52,199 nt of DNA from Paracoccaceae bacterium (GTDB lineage: Bacteria > Pseudomonadota > Alphaproteobacteria > Rhodobacterales > Rhodobacteraceae), in NCBI GenBank assembly GCA_902602765.1, contig CACKSH010000011.1:1-52199 (forward strand), given 5' to 3'. The notes beneath the pieces were generated by a model. It ran no database searches and was not told where the DNA came from. It saw only the letters and a program-made list of their open reading frames with translations. A program made the position numbers and the translations under genes. Position 1 is the first letter of the stretch; every line of letters starts with the position of its first letter. This document shows positions 1-10,739 of the stretch, one piece after another.

Positions 1-742
1 CTACTTCATCTCTGTCTTTAATTGCACCTATGCGCCTTATATCAAGCCGAACAGAACTATAAAATTTAAGAGCATTACCACCCGTTGTAGTTTCAGGGCT
101 ACCAAACATTACACCAATTTTCATACGAATTTGGTTAATAAAAATTACCATGCAATTTGATCTACTTATTGATCCAGTTAACTTCCTCATAGCCTGGCTC
201 ATGAGACGTGCTTGCACACCGACATTATGATCCCCCATGTCGCCCTCAAGCTCTGACTTGGGCGTAAGGGCAGCAACAGAGTCAACAACCACCATGCTAA
301 CTGCTCCAGATCGCACTAGTGTGTCTGTAATTTCAAGAGCTTGCTCACCGGTATCTGGTTGCGAAATTAGTAACTCATCTAAGTCCACTCCCAACTTTTT
401 TGCATACTGCGGATCAAGAGCATGCTCTGCATCTACAAATGCACATACTCCACCCTTTTTCTGCTCTTCTGCAACACAATGTAATGTAAGGGTTGTTTTA
501 CCAGAGCTTTCAGGGCCATAAACTTCTACAATACGCCCCTTTGGCAAACCACCTATGCCTAATGCTATATCAAGGCCTAACGAACCTGTTGATGTCGCCT
601 CAATTTCTTGAATAGCGTTTTCATCGCCAAGCTTCATAATTGAACCTTTGCCAAACTGTCGTTCAATTTGGCTTAAAGCACTTTCTAATGCCTTTTGTCT
701 GTCGTCGTCTTTTTTGTCGCTCATTGATAAAAGCTCTGCCAT
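1..742 (-). CDS. recA: RecA recombinase, 3' end beyond window
   Basis: RecA forms filaments on single-stranded DNA, drives strand exchange and triggers LexA self-cleavage. About 247 N-terminal codons are present and the C-terminus lies outside the window. Translating the minus strand from the ATG at 742 shows Walker [10 protein letters not shown] at about residues 76-84, the VDAEHALDP segment after it, the VDSVAAL Walker B region, and the FINQIR and [11 protein letters not shown] segments of the core and DNA-binding loop 2. The start is supported by AGAGG seven bases upstream. A GTTC-N7-GTTC box lies about 50 bases upstream, so LexA control is likely. It lies downstream of guaB and the RsmB-type gene on the same strand, but the 100-base gap with its own SOS box argues for a separate promoter. 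Confidence 0.97.
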   Translation of the reverse strand, partial: MAELLSMSDKKDDDRQKALESALSQIERQFGKGSIMKLGDENAIQEIEATSTGSLGLDIALGIGGLPKGRIVEVYGPESSGKTTLTLHCVAEEQKKGGVCAFVDAEHALDPQYAKKLGVDLDELLISQPDTGEQALEITDTLVRSGAVSMVVVDSVAALTPKSELEGDMGDHNVGVQARLMSQAMRKLTGSISRSNCMVIFINQIRMKIGVMFGSPETTTGGNALKFYSSVRLDIRRIGAIKDRDEV

Positions 743-792
743 GTTAATACCTCTTTATTTCATAGTGAATACTAAACAGCAATCACTCGTTT

Positions 793-807
793 GTTCTTAT
801 AATGTTC
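793..807 (-). promoter_or_regulatory. LexA/SOS box of recA (GTTC-N7-GTTC)
   Basis: The bases read GTTC TTATAAT GTTC, an exact match to the direct-repeat SOS box known for LexA of Alphaproteobacteria. It is centred about 58 bases upstream of the recA ATG, where a promoter operator is expected. The motif is seen directly; LexA binding is inferred. Confidence 0.8.
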
Positions 808-844
808 TCTTATGAAGGTAAAACAAGAACATTTCAAGAAGATT

Positions 845-2017
845 TTATTTTTTTTTCAAATATCCATAGAAAAAACCATCTCCTAGATCCGAAGGTAAGA
901 ACTGGTGAGCTTTTTTAATTTTAAATTCCGGATTTATTGAGCAAAATTTTTCGAGCTGCTTATAATTCTCACTAAGCAACACAGAGCATGTCGCATAAAT
1001 TAAAATACCATCTGTTTTTAAAAGTTTTTTAGCCTCATTAAGAACCTCAATTTGTGTGTTTAAAAGATTCTGCCAGCTGTTCTCATTTAGTTTCCATTTT
1101 CCATCCGGATCTCTTCGCCATGATCCACTTCCAGAGCATGGAACATCGCAAAATATTACATCAAACATTTCTTTTATTGGCTTACTAATCTTTGTAATTT
1201 GTGCATTTGATCTTTCTGCTCTGGTTTTTAAGTTAAAAGATCTATCCGGAAAAATATCGTAAGCAAAGATTTTTCCTTCCGTCCATGCTTCTAAAGCAAG
1301 TGATTTGCCGCCAGAGCCACAACAATAATCTAAAATTTTTAGATTACTGTCTTGTGGTAAGTCGATAACACTAGCTTGGCTAGATGCATCCTGAATTTCA
1401 ACAAAGCCATCTTTATAAGCCATACAGTTTTTTATTTTATTTTGACCCTCGGTGACCCTTAAAGCCGTTATTATTGAAGGATGCTTTACAGTCTGAATGC
1501 CGTCTCCACTCAATATATTCTGCGCTTTTTCGATGGTGGTTTTTCGAATATTTACTCTAAGAAATGCAGGAGCTCGCTTACATAATGTCTTCGCCACAGT
1601 CACCGCCTCATCACCTAGGTCTGCCATCCATATCGGCCAAAGAAAAGCTGGTACATTCAATTCTACGTCAGGTGGACTTATATATTCTTTAGCCTTTTGT
1701 ATCGCAAACTGCTCTTTATCCGTTAAGCGAGGGCTTGCATAAGTTTCATCGTTGAAATATTTTTCCAAATCCTCATTTAACTCTAGAAGAACCCCCACTG
1801 CCCAGTTTCTACCAGAGTGTGGTGCCTTTATTTTAGAAAGAGCGCTACGCTTTATTCTTAAACTATCGTAAACAAAGTCTCTTATTGCATGCCTATCTTT
1901 TGAACCTGCATATCTGTTGGTTTTACTCCATTGCTGAAGCGCAGACTTAGCCCTTTTACCGTCAAGGATTTCTTGCAAAATTTGACTAGCTGAAAAAACT
2001 TGTGCTGCAGGGGTCAT
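845..2017 (-). CDS. RsmB/NOP-family rRNA (cytosine-C5) methyltransferase
   Basis: SAM-dependent RNA m5C methyltransferase of the RsmB/Nol1/Nop2/Sun family, probably acting on 16S rRNA; 390 residues. The SAM-binding motif DYCCGSGGKS is at about 230-239. Motif IV, DVPCSGSGS, at 291-299 carries the Cys that releases product (C294). Motif VI, ATCSV, carries the nucleophilic Cys (C344). An N-terminal NusB/RsmB-like helical part (about 1-120) precedes the catalytic domain. The ATG lies two bases after the guaB stop codon, so it is probably co-transcribed and translationally coupled with guaB. Family assignment is firm. The exact target (C967 as in E. coli RsmB) is inferred, and alphaproteobacteria often carry a second paralogue. 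Confidence 0.9.
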   Translation of the reverse strand: MTPAAQVFSASQILQEILDGKRAKSALQQWSKTNRYAGSKDRHAIRDFVYDSLRIKRSALSKIKAPHSGRNWAVGVLLELNEDLEKYFNDETYASPRLTDKEQFAIQKAKEYISPPDVELNVPAFLWPIWMADLGDEAVTVAKTLCKRAPAFLRVNIRKTTIEKAQNILSGDGIQTVKHPSIITALRVTEGQNKIKNCMAYKDGFVEIQDASSQASVIDLPQDSNLKILDYCCGSGGKSLALEAWTEGKIFAYDIFPDRSFNLKTRAERSNAQITKISKPIKEMFDVIFCDVPCSGSGSWRRDPDGKWKLNENSWQNLLNTQIEVLNEAKKLLKTDGILIYATCSVLLSENYKQLEKFCSINPEFKIKKAHQFLPSDLGDGFFYGYLKKK

Positions 2018-2019
2018 AC

Positions 2020-3715
<1,696 letters not shown>

Positions 3716-5755
3716 ATGAAGCATTTGGTAGTATTCACTCCATCTGGAAAACGGGGGCAATTTGAGACTGGAACACCCGTATTGGAGGCCGCTCAAAAAC
3801 TTGGGGTAGATTTAGATAGTGTTTGCGGCGGAAGAGGAATTTGCAGTAAATGCCAAGTCACACCTTCATTTGGAGATTTTCCAAAACATGGTGTTTCAGT
3901 AGATCAAAGTGCAGTTTCAACTTGGAATGCAATCGAGCAGCGATATCACGATAAACGAGGTTTAAAACCTAACCGCAGATTGGGATGTCAATTAAAAATT
4001 CAAGGTGATTTGGTCGTGGACGTACCCGCCGAAAGTCAGGTCCATAAGCAAGTAATCAGAAAAGCCGCCAGCTCCCGAAATATCGAAATGAATCCTGCAA
4101 CAAAATTGTATTATGTTGAGGTTCTCGAACCCGACATGCACGAACCGAAGGGTGACCTAGAACGTTTAAAAACAGCTTTGTCAGAACAATGGAAGATAGA
4201 TCAACTAGACGCTGGTCTCTCAACTGTAAAAAAACTCCAAAGCATTCTTCGCAAGGGTGAATGGAGTGTCACTGTGGCAGTTAATTCGATACCAAGCGAA
4301 AATATTTCAAGAATTATAAATATTTGGCCAGGTTACCATGATGCCAGCATTTATGGGTTAGCGATAGATTTGGGATCAACTACTATCGCAGCGCATTTAA
4401 CCGATTTAAGTTCAGGAAAAGTAGTTGAAAGTTCTGGCGTTATGAATCCACAAATCAGGTTTGGTGAGGATTTGATGAGTCGTGTCAGTTATGCGATGAT
4501 AAATGCAGGCGGAGCAGAGGCAATGACCGTCGAAGTCAGAAAAGCAATTGATAAATTAGTCATAGATCTGGCAGAAAGTGCAAGTATCAATAAAGAGAAT
4601 ATACTTGAGGCTGTTTTTGTCTGTAATCCAGTTATGCACCACTTGTTGCTTGGAATTGATCCGATAGAGCTGGGTCAGGCCCCCTTTGCTTTAGCAACTT
4701 CAGAATCAATATATCTAAATGCTAAAGATTTAAATTTGTTGTCATTGATTGATGATGCGCGAATATATCTATTACCATGTATTGCTGGTCATGTTGGAGC
4801 AGATGCCGCTGCTGTAGCTTTATCTGAACAACCAAATAAATCTGAAGATTTAGTATTGATTGTTGATGTTGGCACTAATGCAGAAATATTGTTGGGAAAT
4901 ACAGAAAGGGTACTAGCTTGTTCATCCCCAACTGGCCCAGCCTTTGAAGGTGCACAGATCAGCTCAGGACAGAGGGCTGCACCTGGTGCAATAGAAAGAG
5001 TGGAGATTGACCCAATTTCCAAAGAGCCCCGGTTCAAGGTAATTGGATCTGAGCTATGGTCAGACGAGATTGGCTTTGACGATAGTACAAAAAAAATTGG
5101 CATAACGGGAATATGTGGCTCCGGAATAATTGAAGCCGTGGCAGAAATGCGAGTTGCCGGACTTCTCGATGAAAGTGGGTTGATTGGAAGCCCTGAGGCA
5201 ACTGGCACGCCAAGATCAAAACCTGATGGAAGAACTTACTCTTACCAACTGCACACTAGCAACGATGCGTCTCAAACTGCAATTCAAGTTACTCAAGGAG
5301 ACATCAGGGCCATACAACTCGCGAAATCCGCATTATATGCTGGGGCAAAGCTCTTAATGGATGAAATGGGCGTTGATAGTATTGACAAAGTTGTTTTAGC
5401 AGGAGCTTTTGGGGCGCATATTTCGTCTAAACATGCAATGATTTTGGGTATGATACCTGATGTCTCACTTGAAAATGTCACCTCGGCCGGAAATGCTGCC
5501 GGCACTGGTGCCAGAATTGCTCTTTGCAACATAAACGCAAGGGCTAGTATCGAAGAAATAGTAGGTAAAATTACAAAAGTAGAAACCGCTGTAGAACCGA
5601 AATTCCAAGAGCATTTTGTAGCTGCCAACGCCATACCTCATAAGACTGACCCATTTACAGAACTAAATAAATTGGTGCAAATTCCTAACCATTCTTTTAA
5701 CGCTTTATCCGAAAAAAACGGAAAAATGGGCCGGCGACGACGAAGACGGGCTTAG
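3716..5755 (+). CDS. Ferredoxin-ASKHA protein, corrinoid reductive-activator type (DUF4445)
   Basis: Belongs to the RamA/RACo-like group, which uses ATP and an iron-sulfur centre to reduce inactive Co(II) corrinoid proteins back to Co(I) for methyl transfer. The protein is 679 residues. The N-terminus is a [2Fe-2S] ferredoxin domain with C37-x5-C43-x2-C46 and a fourth Cys at about 91. A linker follows, then an ASKHA ATPase fold with AIDLGSTT as phosphate loop 1, VDVGTNAEI as phosphate loop 2 and VLAGAFGAH as the adenosine motif. It ends in a striking basic tail (GRRRRRRA). A TTG five codons upstream is possible, but the ATG has GGGA seven bases before it. The likely partners, a corrinoid protein and methyltransferase, are not adjacent; an MttB-family gene lies at 43-44.6 kb. 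The role is inferred from the family. Confidence 0.82.
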   Translation: MKHLVVFTPSGKRGQFETGTPVLEAAQKLGVDLDSVCGGRGICSKCQVTPSFGDFPKHGVSVDQSAVSTWNAIEQRYHDKRGLKPNRRLGCQLKIQGDLVVDVPAESQVHKQVIRKAASSRNIEMNPATKLYYVEVLEPDMHEPKGDLERLKTALSEQWKIDQLDAGLSTVKKLQSILRKGEWSVTVAVNSIPSENISRIINIWPGYHDASIYGLAIDLGSTTIAAHLTDLSSGKVVESSGVMNPQIRFGEDLMSRVSYAMINAGGAEAMTVEVRKAIDKLVIDLAESASINKENILEAVFVCNPVMHHLLLGIDPIELGQAPFALATSESIYLNAKDLNLLSLIDDARIYLLPCIAGHVGADAAAVALSEQPNKSEDLVLIVDVGTNAEILLGNTERVLACSSPTGPAFEGAQISSGQRAAPGAIERVEIDPISKEPRFKVIGSELWSDEIGFDDSTKKIGITGICGSGIIEAVAEMRVAGLLDESGLIGSPEATGTPRSKPDGRTYSYQLHTSNDASQTAIQVTQGDIRAIQLAKSALYAGAKLLMDEMGVDSIDKVVLAGAFGAHISSKHAMILGMIPDVSLENVTSAGNAAGTGARIALCNINARASIEEIVGKITKVETAVEPKFQEHFVAANAIPHKTDPFTELNKLVQIPNHSFNALSEKNGKMGRRRRRRA

Positions 5756-5795
5756 GTTTCTAATACTAGCTAAGTCTGTCCAAACTTCTTAACTT

Positions 5796-5807
5796 TGTTC
5801 TAGAACA
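5796..5807. promoter_or_regulatory. 12-base perfect palindrome TGTTCTAGAACA
   Basis: A perfect inverted repeat followed by GTTTTTG, between the ends of two convergent genes. It could be a weak terminator for the plus-strand gene (4-5 bp stem) or a protein site. The stem is too short for a confident terminator call. Confidence 0.25.
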
Positions 5808-5846
5808 GTTTTTGTGCGATATTTAATTATTTAAAATCGTTGGAGT

Positions 5847-6152
5847 TTACTTAGACTTTAGTTTCCCGTCAATTTTAGCACCCTTCTGAGTTGCAATAGA
5901 TTGATACGTAACGTCTGCGCTCACCTTGCCAGTGGAGTTTACTGCCAGGTCTTGCACCGATATCTTACCAGACACATTACCATCAATATTTATCGAAGTG
6001 CCAGAAATACTGCCATCCACGGAGCCGGAAGACAGGACAGAAATCTCCTCACCAGATAGGTTTCCTTTAACTTTGCCATCGACTTCTATATCGCCTTGGC
6101 TGGATATATCTCCTTCTACGGACATATCTGAACTTATAAATGTTTTAGACAC
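5847..6152 (-). CDS. Bactofilin (polymer-forming cytoskeletal protein, DUF583)
   Basis: Bactofilins self-assemble without nucleotide into filaments that place cell-wall enzymes or shape structures. This 101-residue protein is almost entirely one right-handed beta-helix, seen as repeated hydrophobic-x-G turns (VEGDI, VDGKVKGNL, VDGSISG, IDGNVSGKI, IDGKLKSK), with only a short N-terminal tail. The start is a GTG at 6152, with AAAAGG eight bases upstream. A GTG three codons earlier (6161) overlaps that ribosome binding site and is less likely. Bactofilin genes often sit beside an M23 peptidase gene; none is here, so it stands alone between two plus-strand genes. Confidence 0.88.
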   Translation of the reverse strand: MSKTFISSDMSVEGDISSQGDIEVDGKVKGNLSGEEISVLSSGSVDGSISGTSINIDGNVSGKISVQDLAVNSTGKVSADVTYQSIATQKGAKIDGKLKSK

Positions 6153-6358
6153 ACTAAACACCTTTTAACGATTTAAAACCAAATCACACATGACAGATTT
6201 GGGATAGAATTCAAGTTTAACTTAAAAATTTTGATCACACAATCTGAATAGCAGAATAGTTACAAGATATTTAACTAAGCGCCATTATGTTTATTTAATT
6301 CATATAAATATTACATTTGCCTTGCTATAAAAGTTATTAATTATAGATTAAAAGAACT
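6153..6358. promoter_or_regulatory. Divergent intergenic region bactofilin / moaA
   Basis: About 200 very AT-rich bases that should hold promoters for both flanking genes. I see no molybdenum-cofactor riboswitch fold, no convincing promoter boxes and no small gene. Confidence 0.3.
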
Positions 6359-7363
6359 ATGCAAAAACTTATAGATCCATTTAACCGCTCCATAAATTAT
6401 TTGCGGGTTTCAGTGACAGATCGCTGCGACTTCAGGTGCTTATATTGCATGACAGAAAACATGAAATTTCTCCCCAAAAAAGAACTTCTTACTTTGGAAG
6501 AATTAGATTTTCTCTGCTCTTCGTTTATTAATATGGGTGTAGAGAAAATCCGTATTACTGGTGGGGAGCCACTTGTAAGACGGAATATTATGAGTTTTTT
6601 TCAATCGGTTTCTCGTCATTTGAACGACCAAAAGCTCAAGGAACTCACCCTAACTACAAATGGATCGCAACTTAAAAAATATGCTAACCAACTATTTCAA
6701 GTGGGGGTGCGTCGGGTAAACATATCTTTAGATACCTTGGACGACGAAAAGTTTGCGAAAGTAACCCGCTGGGGTCGATTATCCCAAGTTCTAGAAGGAA
6801 TAGAAGCTGCCCAAGTAGCCGGGCTTCGAGTAAAAATAAATACTGTTGCTTTAAAGGGTTTTAATGAAGATGAGCTATTTAGAATTATTTCTTGGTGCAA
6901 TGAGCTAGGAATGGACCTAACCTGGATAGAGGTTATGCCCATGGGTGACTTAGAGTCAGAGCAACGGTTAGGGCAATATTGGTCATTGAATGAGTTACGA
7001 CAAACGTTGGCGCAAGAATACACGCTCACGGACATGGCCGAACGTACTGGCGGACCGGCCAGATATGTGAAGATTAACGAAACTGGTCAAAAAATAGGGT
7101 TTATTACTCCTATGTCACATAATTTTTGTGAAAGTTGTAATAGAGTTCGGTTGACTTGTACTGGGGAACTTTACATGTGCCTAGGACAGGAAGATAAAGT
7201 GGATTTACGGCGTCCAATAAGAGAAAGACCAAACGATGAGGATCATCTCCGAATTGCAATTCAGTCTGCCATTGCTAAAAAACCAAGAGGTCACGACTTC
7301 GATTACACTCGAAAACAGGTTCATGGGCAGATGACTCGCCATATGAGCCATACTGGTGGATGA
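6359..7363 (+). CDS. moaA: GTP 3',8-cyclase (molybdenum cofactor biosynthesis MoaA)
   Basis: Radical-SAM enzyme for the first step of molybdopterin synthesis, GTP to 3',8-cyclo-GTP. The 334-residue protein has the N-terminal [4Fe-4S] motif C23-x3-C27-x2-C30, the TGGEPL SAM motif, a second cluster motif C257-x2-C260-x13-C274, and the C-terminal double glycine (HTGG) needed for activity. The start ATG is followed directly by the family's N-terminal sequence; the ribosome binding site is weak (AAAAGAA). No other moa gene is next to it. Its presence implies molybdoenzymes elsewhere in the genome. Confidence 0.97.
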   Translation: MQKLIDPFNRSINYLRVSVTDRCDFRCLYCMTENMKFLPKKELLTLEELDFLCSSFINMGVEKIRITGGEPLVRRNIMSFFQSVSRHLNDQKLKELTLTTNGSQLKKYANQLFQVGVRRVNISLDTLDDEKFAKVTRWGRLSQVLEGIEAAQVAGLRVKINTVALKGFNEDELFRIISWCNELGMDLTWIEVMPMGDLESEQRLGQYWSLNELRQTLAQEYTLTDMAERTGGPARYVKINETGQKIGFITPMSHNFCESCNRVRLTCTGELYMCLGQEDKVDLRRPIRERPNDEDHLRIAIQSAIAKKPRGHDFDYTRKQVHGQMTRHMSHTGG

Positions 7364-7400
7364 AATAGAAAGACCAACTTTCTAAATACTTTGGCTGTTC

Positions 7401-8564
7401 CTAGCTTAATGGCATTCTTCTTTCAATTATTTCGGCCCACCAACTGCAACCAATTGATATTGCTTCGTCATTAAAATTATAGTTGGGATTGTGTACCGGG
7501 GCACTATCTCCATTTCCGATGAGAATATATGCACCAGGCCTCTCAATCGCCATATAAGAAAAGTCTTCACCCCCCATAACAAGAGGCGCATCTTCACAAT
7601 TACCACTAACAGACTTTGCAACAGAGGCAGCAAATTCAGTTTGCTCAACAGAATTTGTCATAACCGGATAACCTCGAGTATAGATAGGATTTACATCAGC
7701 CCCAAAGACATCGCCCGTCTTAGCTGAAATTTCGACTAATCTTTTCTCAGCAAGATCCCTCGTTGCAACAGACAGCGTCCTTACAGTTCCCCTAAGCACA
7801 ACAGTTTGGGGAATTACATTAAAAGCTTTCGAAGATGTCTCAAACGAGGTAACCGAAACGACAATTTGGTCAGTAGGATCAGCATTTCGACTGACAATTG
7901 ATTGTAATGCAATCACAATGTGCGATCCCACAACTGTCGGATCAACTGCTATTTGCGGCTTTGCCGCATGCCCGCCCAGTCCATTTATTGTAATTTCAAA
8001 AAAATCTGAAGCTGCAAAAAAAGGCCCTGATCTTATAGCAAATTTTCCAATTTCCAAATCGGGCCAGTTATGCATACCGTATACTTCTTGTATACCAAAA
8101 CGCTCCATTAACCCGTCTTCACACATTTCACGACCGCCGCCGCCGCCTTCTTCCGCTGGTTGAAAAATCACTACTGCAGTACCGTCAAAATTACGTGTTT
8201 CAGCTAGGTACTTGGCTGCGCCAAGAAGCATTGCTGTATGTCCATCGTGACCACACGCATGCATTGCCCCATCAACTGTTGAAGCATAAGATAATCCTGT
8301 TGTTTCTTCAATTGGCAGAGCATCCATATCAGCACGAAGTCCAATTACATTCTTGTTGGTATTTTCTCTTCCATGAATTACACCAACTACGCCTGTTCGC
8401 CCTAATCCAAAAACAACACTATCACATCCAAATGACTTAAGTTTTTGCTCCACAATTTTAGAAGTTCTATGGGTTTCAAATAATATTTCAGGATTGGCGT
8501 GAAAATCATGACGCCATTCAGTAATCTCCTCCTGCAATTCTGCAAAGCGGTTTTTTACAGGCAT
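7401..8564 (-). CDS. M20-family amidohydrolase (aminoacylase/hippurate hydrolase type)
   Basis: Zinc/manganese peptidase-fold amidohydrolase that cleaves N-acyl amino acids or related amides. The 387 residues include the metal-ligand motif MHACGHDGH (C104, H106), the PAEEGGGG segment with E138 and E139, a later MHNW His (about 165) and GGEDFSY near the C-terminus. The family dimerisation domain lies between. The ATG has AAAGGA about eight bases before it. It begins 21 bases after the double-ATPase gene on the same strand, and both face the substrate-binding protein and permeases. This suggests it hydrolyses what the transporter imports. The natural substrate is unknown; amino-acid amides, acylated amino acids and modified dipeptides are all possible. 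Confidence 0.92.
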   Translation of the reverse strand: MPVKNRFAELQEEITEWRHDFHANPEILFETHRTSKIVEQKLKSFGCDSVVFGLGRTGVVGVIHGRENTNKNVIGLRADMDALPIEETTGLSYASTVDGAMHACGHDGHTAMLLGAAKYLAETRNFDGTAVVIFQPAEEGGGGGREMCEDGLMERFGIQEVYGMHNWPDLEIGKFAIRSGPFFAASDFFEITINGLGGHAAKPQIAVDPTVVGSHIVIALQSIVSRNADPTDQIVVSVTSFETSSKAFNVIPQTVVLRGTVRTLSVATRDLAEKRLVEISAKTGDVFGADVNPIYTRGYPVMTNSVEQTEFAASVAKSVSGNCEDAPLVMGGEDFSYMAIERPGAYILIGNGDSAPVHNPNYNFNDEAISIGCSWWAEIIERRMPLS

Positions 8565-8585
8565 AAAATAATCCTTTTAATTAAC

Positions 8586-10415
8586 TTAATAGCCACAATC
8601 TGAAGTCAGAACGAAATGCCCCTCAGACACTTGTTTGTATTCTGGGCTTTCAGGTTCATAACCGAGCGGATGGATTGGTGATGGTATTTGCTTAAATTTC
8701 AAATCACCTTCAAGCACTCTTTTGGACGGATCAACTATTGGGACGGCACTCATAAGAGCTTTTGTATAAGCATGCTGAGGGTTGCTAAATACCGCCTGCC
8801 GTGAACCAATCTCTACTAGCCGACCAAGATACATCACTCCAACCTCATGGCTAACACGCTCTACGACGGCCATATCATGGCTTATAAATAAGAAACTTAG
8901 CTCCAACTCCGATTGAAGTTCCATCATTAGATTAAGCACTTGGGCTTGGACCGATACATCTAATGCACTTACGGCTTCGTCAGCAATTATTAATTTTGGA
9001 TTTAAAGCCAGAGCTCTTGCTATTGCTACGCGTTGTCTCTGACCACCAGAGAGTTCATGGGGATAGCGGCGCAAAAAACTTTTTGGTAATTCAACACGCT
9101 CAAAAAGGCTCTCGACCCTTGCCTCGATGGAGCTTTCTGACATAGTTGAAAAGTTTCGCATTGGCTCAGCCACTTGATCAAGAAGCAGCATTTGCGGATC
9201 AAGTGACGCAAAAGGATCTTGAAAAACCATTTGCATATCACTCCTGATGTTACGAAGCTCATCTTTGGAAAGTTTAAGTACATCTTTTCCAGACATACCT
9301 ACCTCACCAGAGACAGGTTCAACAAGACGTAAAAGCGATCTACCAACTGTTGACTTCCCACACCCCGACTCCCCCACAAGTGCCAAAGTGCAACCACGTT
9401 TTATCGAAAATGAGACATTTTCCACGGCATGAACTTGAGCAACTGTTCGCCGAAGAAGTCCCCCTGCGACAGGAAAGCGAGTCACCAAATTTTTTACCTC
9501 TAGCAACACGTCATCAGTACCAATTAATGGCTTAGAACTTTTTTTGCTCTCACCAATTAGCTTCATTGGTTCAGGATATTTTTTTCCCAACATTTCTCCA
9601 AGTTTTGGAACCGCGGAAAGTAAGGACTTTGTATAATCATGTTGAGGATTCTCAAAAACGTCTATCACATTGCCTTCTTCAACCTTGTTTCCTCGGTACA
9701 TCACAACAACTCGATCCGCCATTTGCGCGACAACAGCCATATCGTGCGTGATAAACATAACCGCAGTTCCTGTTTCTCGCTTTAAACGATCAATTAATGC
9801 GAGAATTTCTGCTTGAATTGTTACATCAAGAGCTGTTGTAGGTTCGTCCGCAATAAGAAGTCTCGGCTCACATGCCAATGCCATAGCGATTACAACTCGC
9901 TGACGCATTCCCCCTGACAGCTCATGAGGATATTGTTTTAATCTTTTTTTAGGCTCTGGTATCCTAACCTGATCCAGAAGTTCGATTGCTTTTAATCTTG
10001 CTTGCTGGTTAGATAACTTCTTATGCAATCGAAGCCCCTCAGTAAGCTGCCTGCCAATTGTGAAGACGGGGTTTAATGCAGTCATTGGCTCTTGAAAGAT
10101 CATTCCAATCTCATTGCCTCTCGTGTGTCGCATAGACTTTTGGGTTGCATCAGCTAAGTCAATTGAACCATCAACCTGTTTTTCAAAATTGAGCTTCCCT
10201 CCCGCAATTTTACCTCCACCAAATTCGACAAGCCGCATCATGGACAAGGATGACACAGACTTTCCAGAACCGGATTCACCAACAACACAAACGGTCTCAC
10301 CAGGGTAAATGGAAAAAGAAACATCCTCTACCCCCGTAACAGTTCCATCTTTGGTCTCAAATACAACTTTTAGATTTTTAAATTCCGCAATTGGCGTTTT
10401 GTCATCATCTAACAT
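8586..10415 (-). CDS. Fused double ATPase of a peptide/amide ABC importer (DppD-DppF fusion)
   Basis: Supplies both ATP-hydrolysing halves of a Dpp/Opp-type importer in one 609-residue polypeptide. The N-terminal domain has Walker A GESGSGKS, signature LSGGMRQR and Walker B LLIADEPTTALD. The C-terminal domain has GESGCGKST, LSGGQRQR and LIIADEAVSALD. Each domain ends with the oligopeptide-transporter C-terminal extension (HDYTKSLLSAVP and HAYTKALMSAVP). The frame is open 19 codons further upstream, but the ATG at 10415 has AGGA six bases before it and the typical N-terminus follows. It is co-directional with the M20 hydrolase and divergent from the binding protein and permeases at 10.7-14.4 kb, which I take as its partners. 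Confidence 0.93.
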   Translation of the reverse strand: MLDDDKTPIAEFKNLKVVFETKDGTVTGVEDVSFSIYPGETVCVVGESGSGKSVSSLSMMRLVEFGGGKIAGGKLNFEKQVDGSIDLADATQKSMRHTRGNEIGMIFQEPMTALNPVFTIGRQLTEGLRLHKKLSNQQARLKAIELLDQVRIPEPKKRLKQYPHELSGGMRQRVVIAMALACEPRLLIADEPTTALDVTIQAEILALIDRLKRETGTAVMFITHDMAVVAQMADRVVVMYRGNKVEEGNVIDVFENPQHDYTKSLLSAVPKLGEMLGKKYPEPMKLIGESKKSSKPLIGTDDVLLEVKNLVTRFPVAGGLLRRTVAQVHAVENVSFSIKRGCTLALVGESGCGKSTVGRSLLRLVEPVSGEVGMSGKDVLKLSKDELRNIRSDMQMVFQDPFASLDPQMLLLDQVAEPMRNFSTMSESSIEARVESLFERVELPKSFLRRYPHELSGGQRQRVAIARALALNPKLIIADEAVSALDVSVQAQVLNLMMELQSELELSFLFISHDMAVVERVSHEVGVMYLGRLVEIGSRQAVFSNPQHAYTKALMSAVPIVDPSKRVLEGDLKFKQIPSPIHPLGYEPESPEYKQVSEGHFVLTSDCGY

Positions 10416-10739
10416 TTTCATTCCTAACCAGACCAAATTAGGGTCGCTCAAATAAGCTATTAATGTCAACATGAATTATGTTATCAAAAATGCACAAATT
10501 CTCTGCTTTTTTTGATAAGTTTCACAATTCAGGAGGAGAATGGGAAATTCAAACTTAAAAAGTGTAAAAAAAATGCCCAAATTTTAAGCTTTTGCTTGCA
10601 TTTTTTGAAAACTCTGTTTCCATTATGACTTCGGGGGGAGTTTTAAAAAAAAATTTAGTCTCCCTATGTTATTGGATGTTGGTTTTTTTGAATAATTAAA
10701 CTGAGTTCGTAATTGTAGATAAAACATAAGGAGAATCTA
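10416..10739. promoter_or_regulatory. 324-base divergent control region of the transporter locus
   Basis: This gap must hold promoters for the ATPase gene (minus) and the binding-protein gene (plus). Three things stand out: a 15-codon mini-ORF at 10540-10587 preceded by AGGAGG; a G-run at 10633-10638, where GGGAG (10636-10640) could pair with CTCCC (10659-10663) in the leader; and AAGGAG at 10728-10733, six bases before the binding-protein ATG. I could not fix the promoter boxes with confidence. Confidence 0.4.
10540..10587 (+). CDS. Possible 15-residue leader peptide
   Basis: ATG at 10540 to TAA at 10585-10587 encodes about 15 residues (MGNSNLKSVKKMPKF). AGGAGG lies at 10531-10536, only three bases from the ATG, which is closer than usual. 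It is Lys-rich. It sits 152 bases upstream of the binding-protein gene, in a leader that can also form a G-run/CTCCC hairpin. It could be a regulatory upstream ORF or chance; there is no sequence family to support it. Confidence 0.25.
   Translation: MGNSNLKSVKKMPKF

Noticed and set aside
4789-5634. Long open frames antisense to the corrinoid-activator gene
   Set aside because: They lie wholly inside a well-supported gene, lack ribosome binding sites and show no family features; they are shadows of its codon usage.
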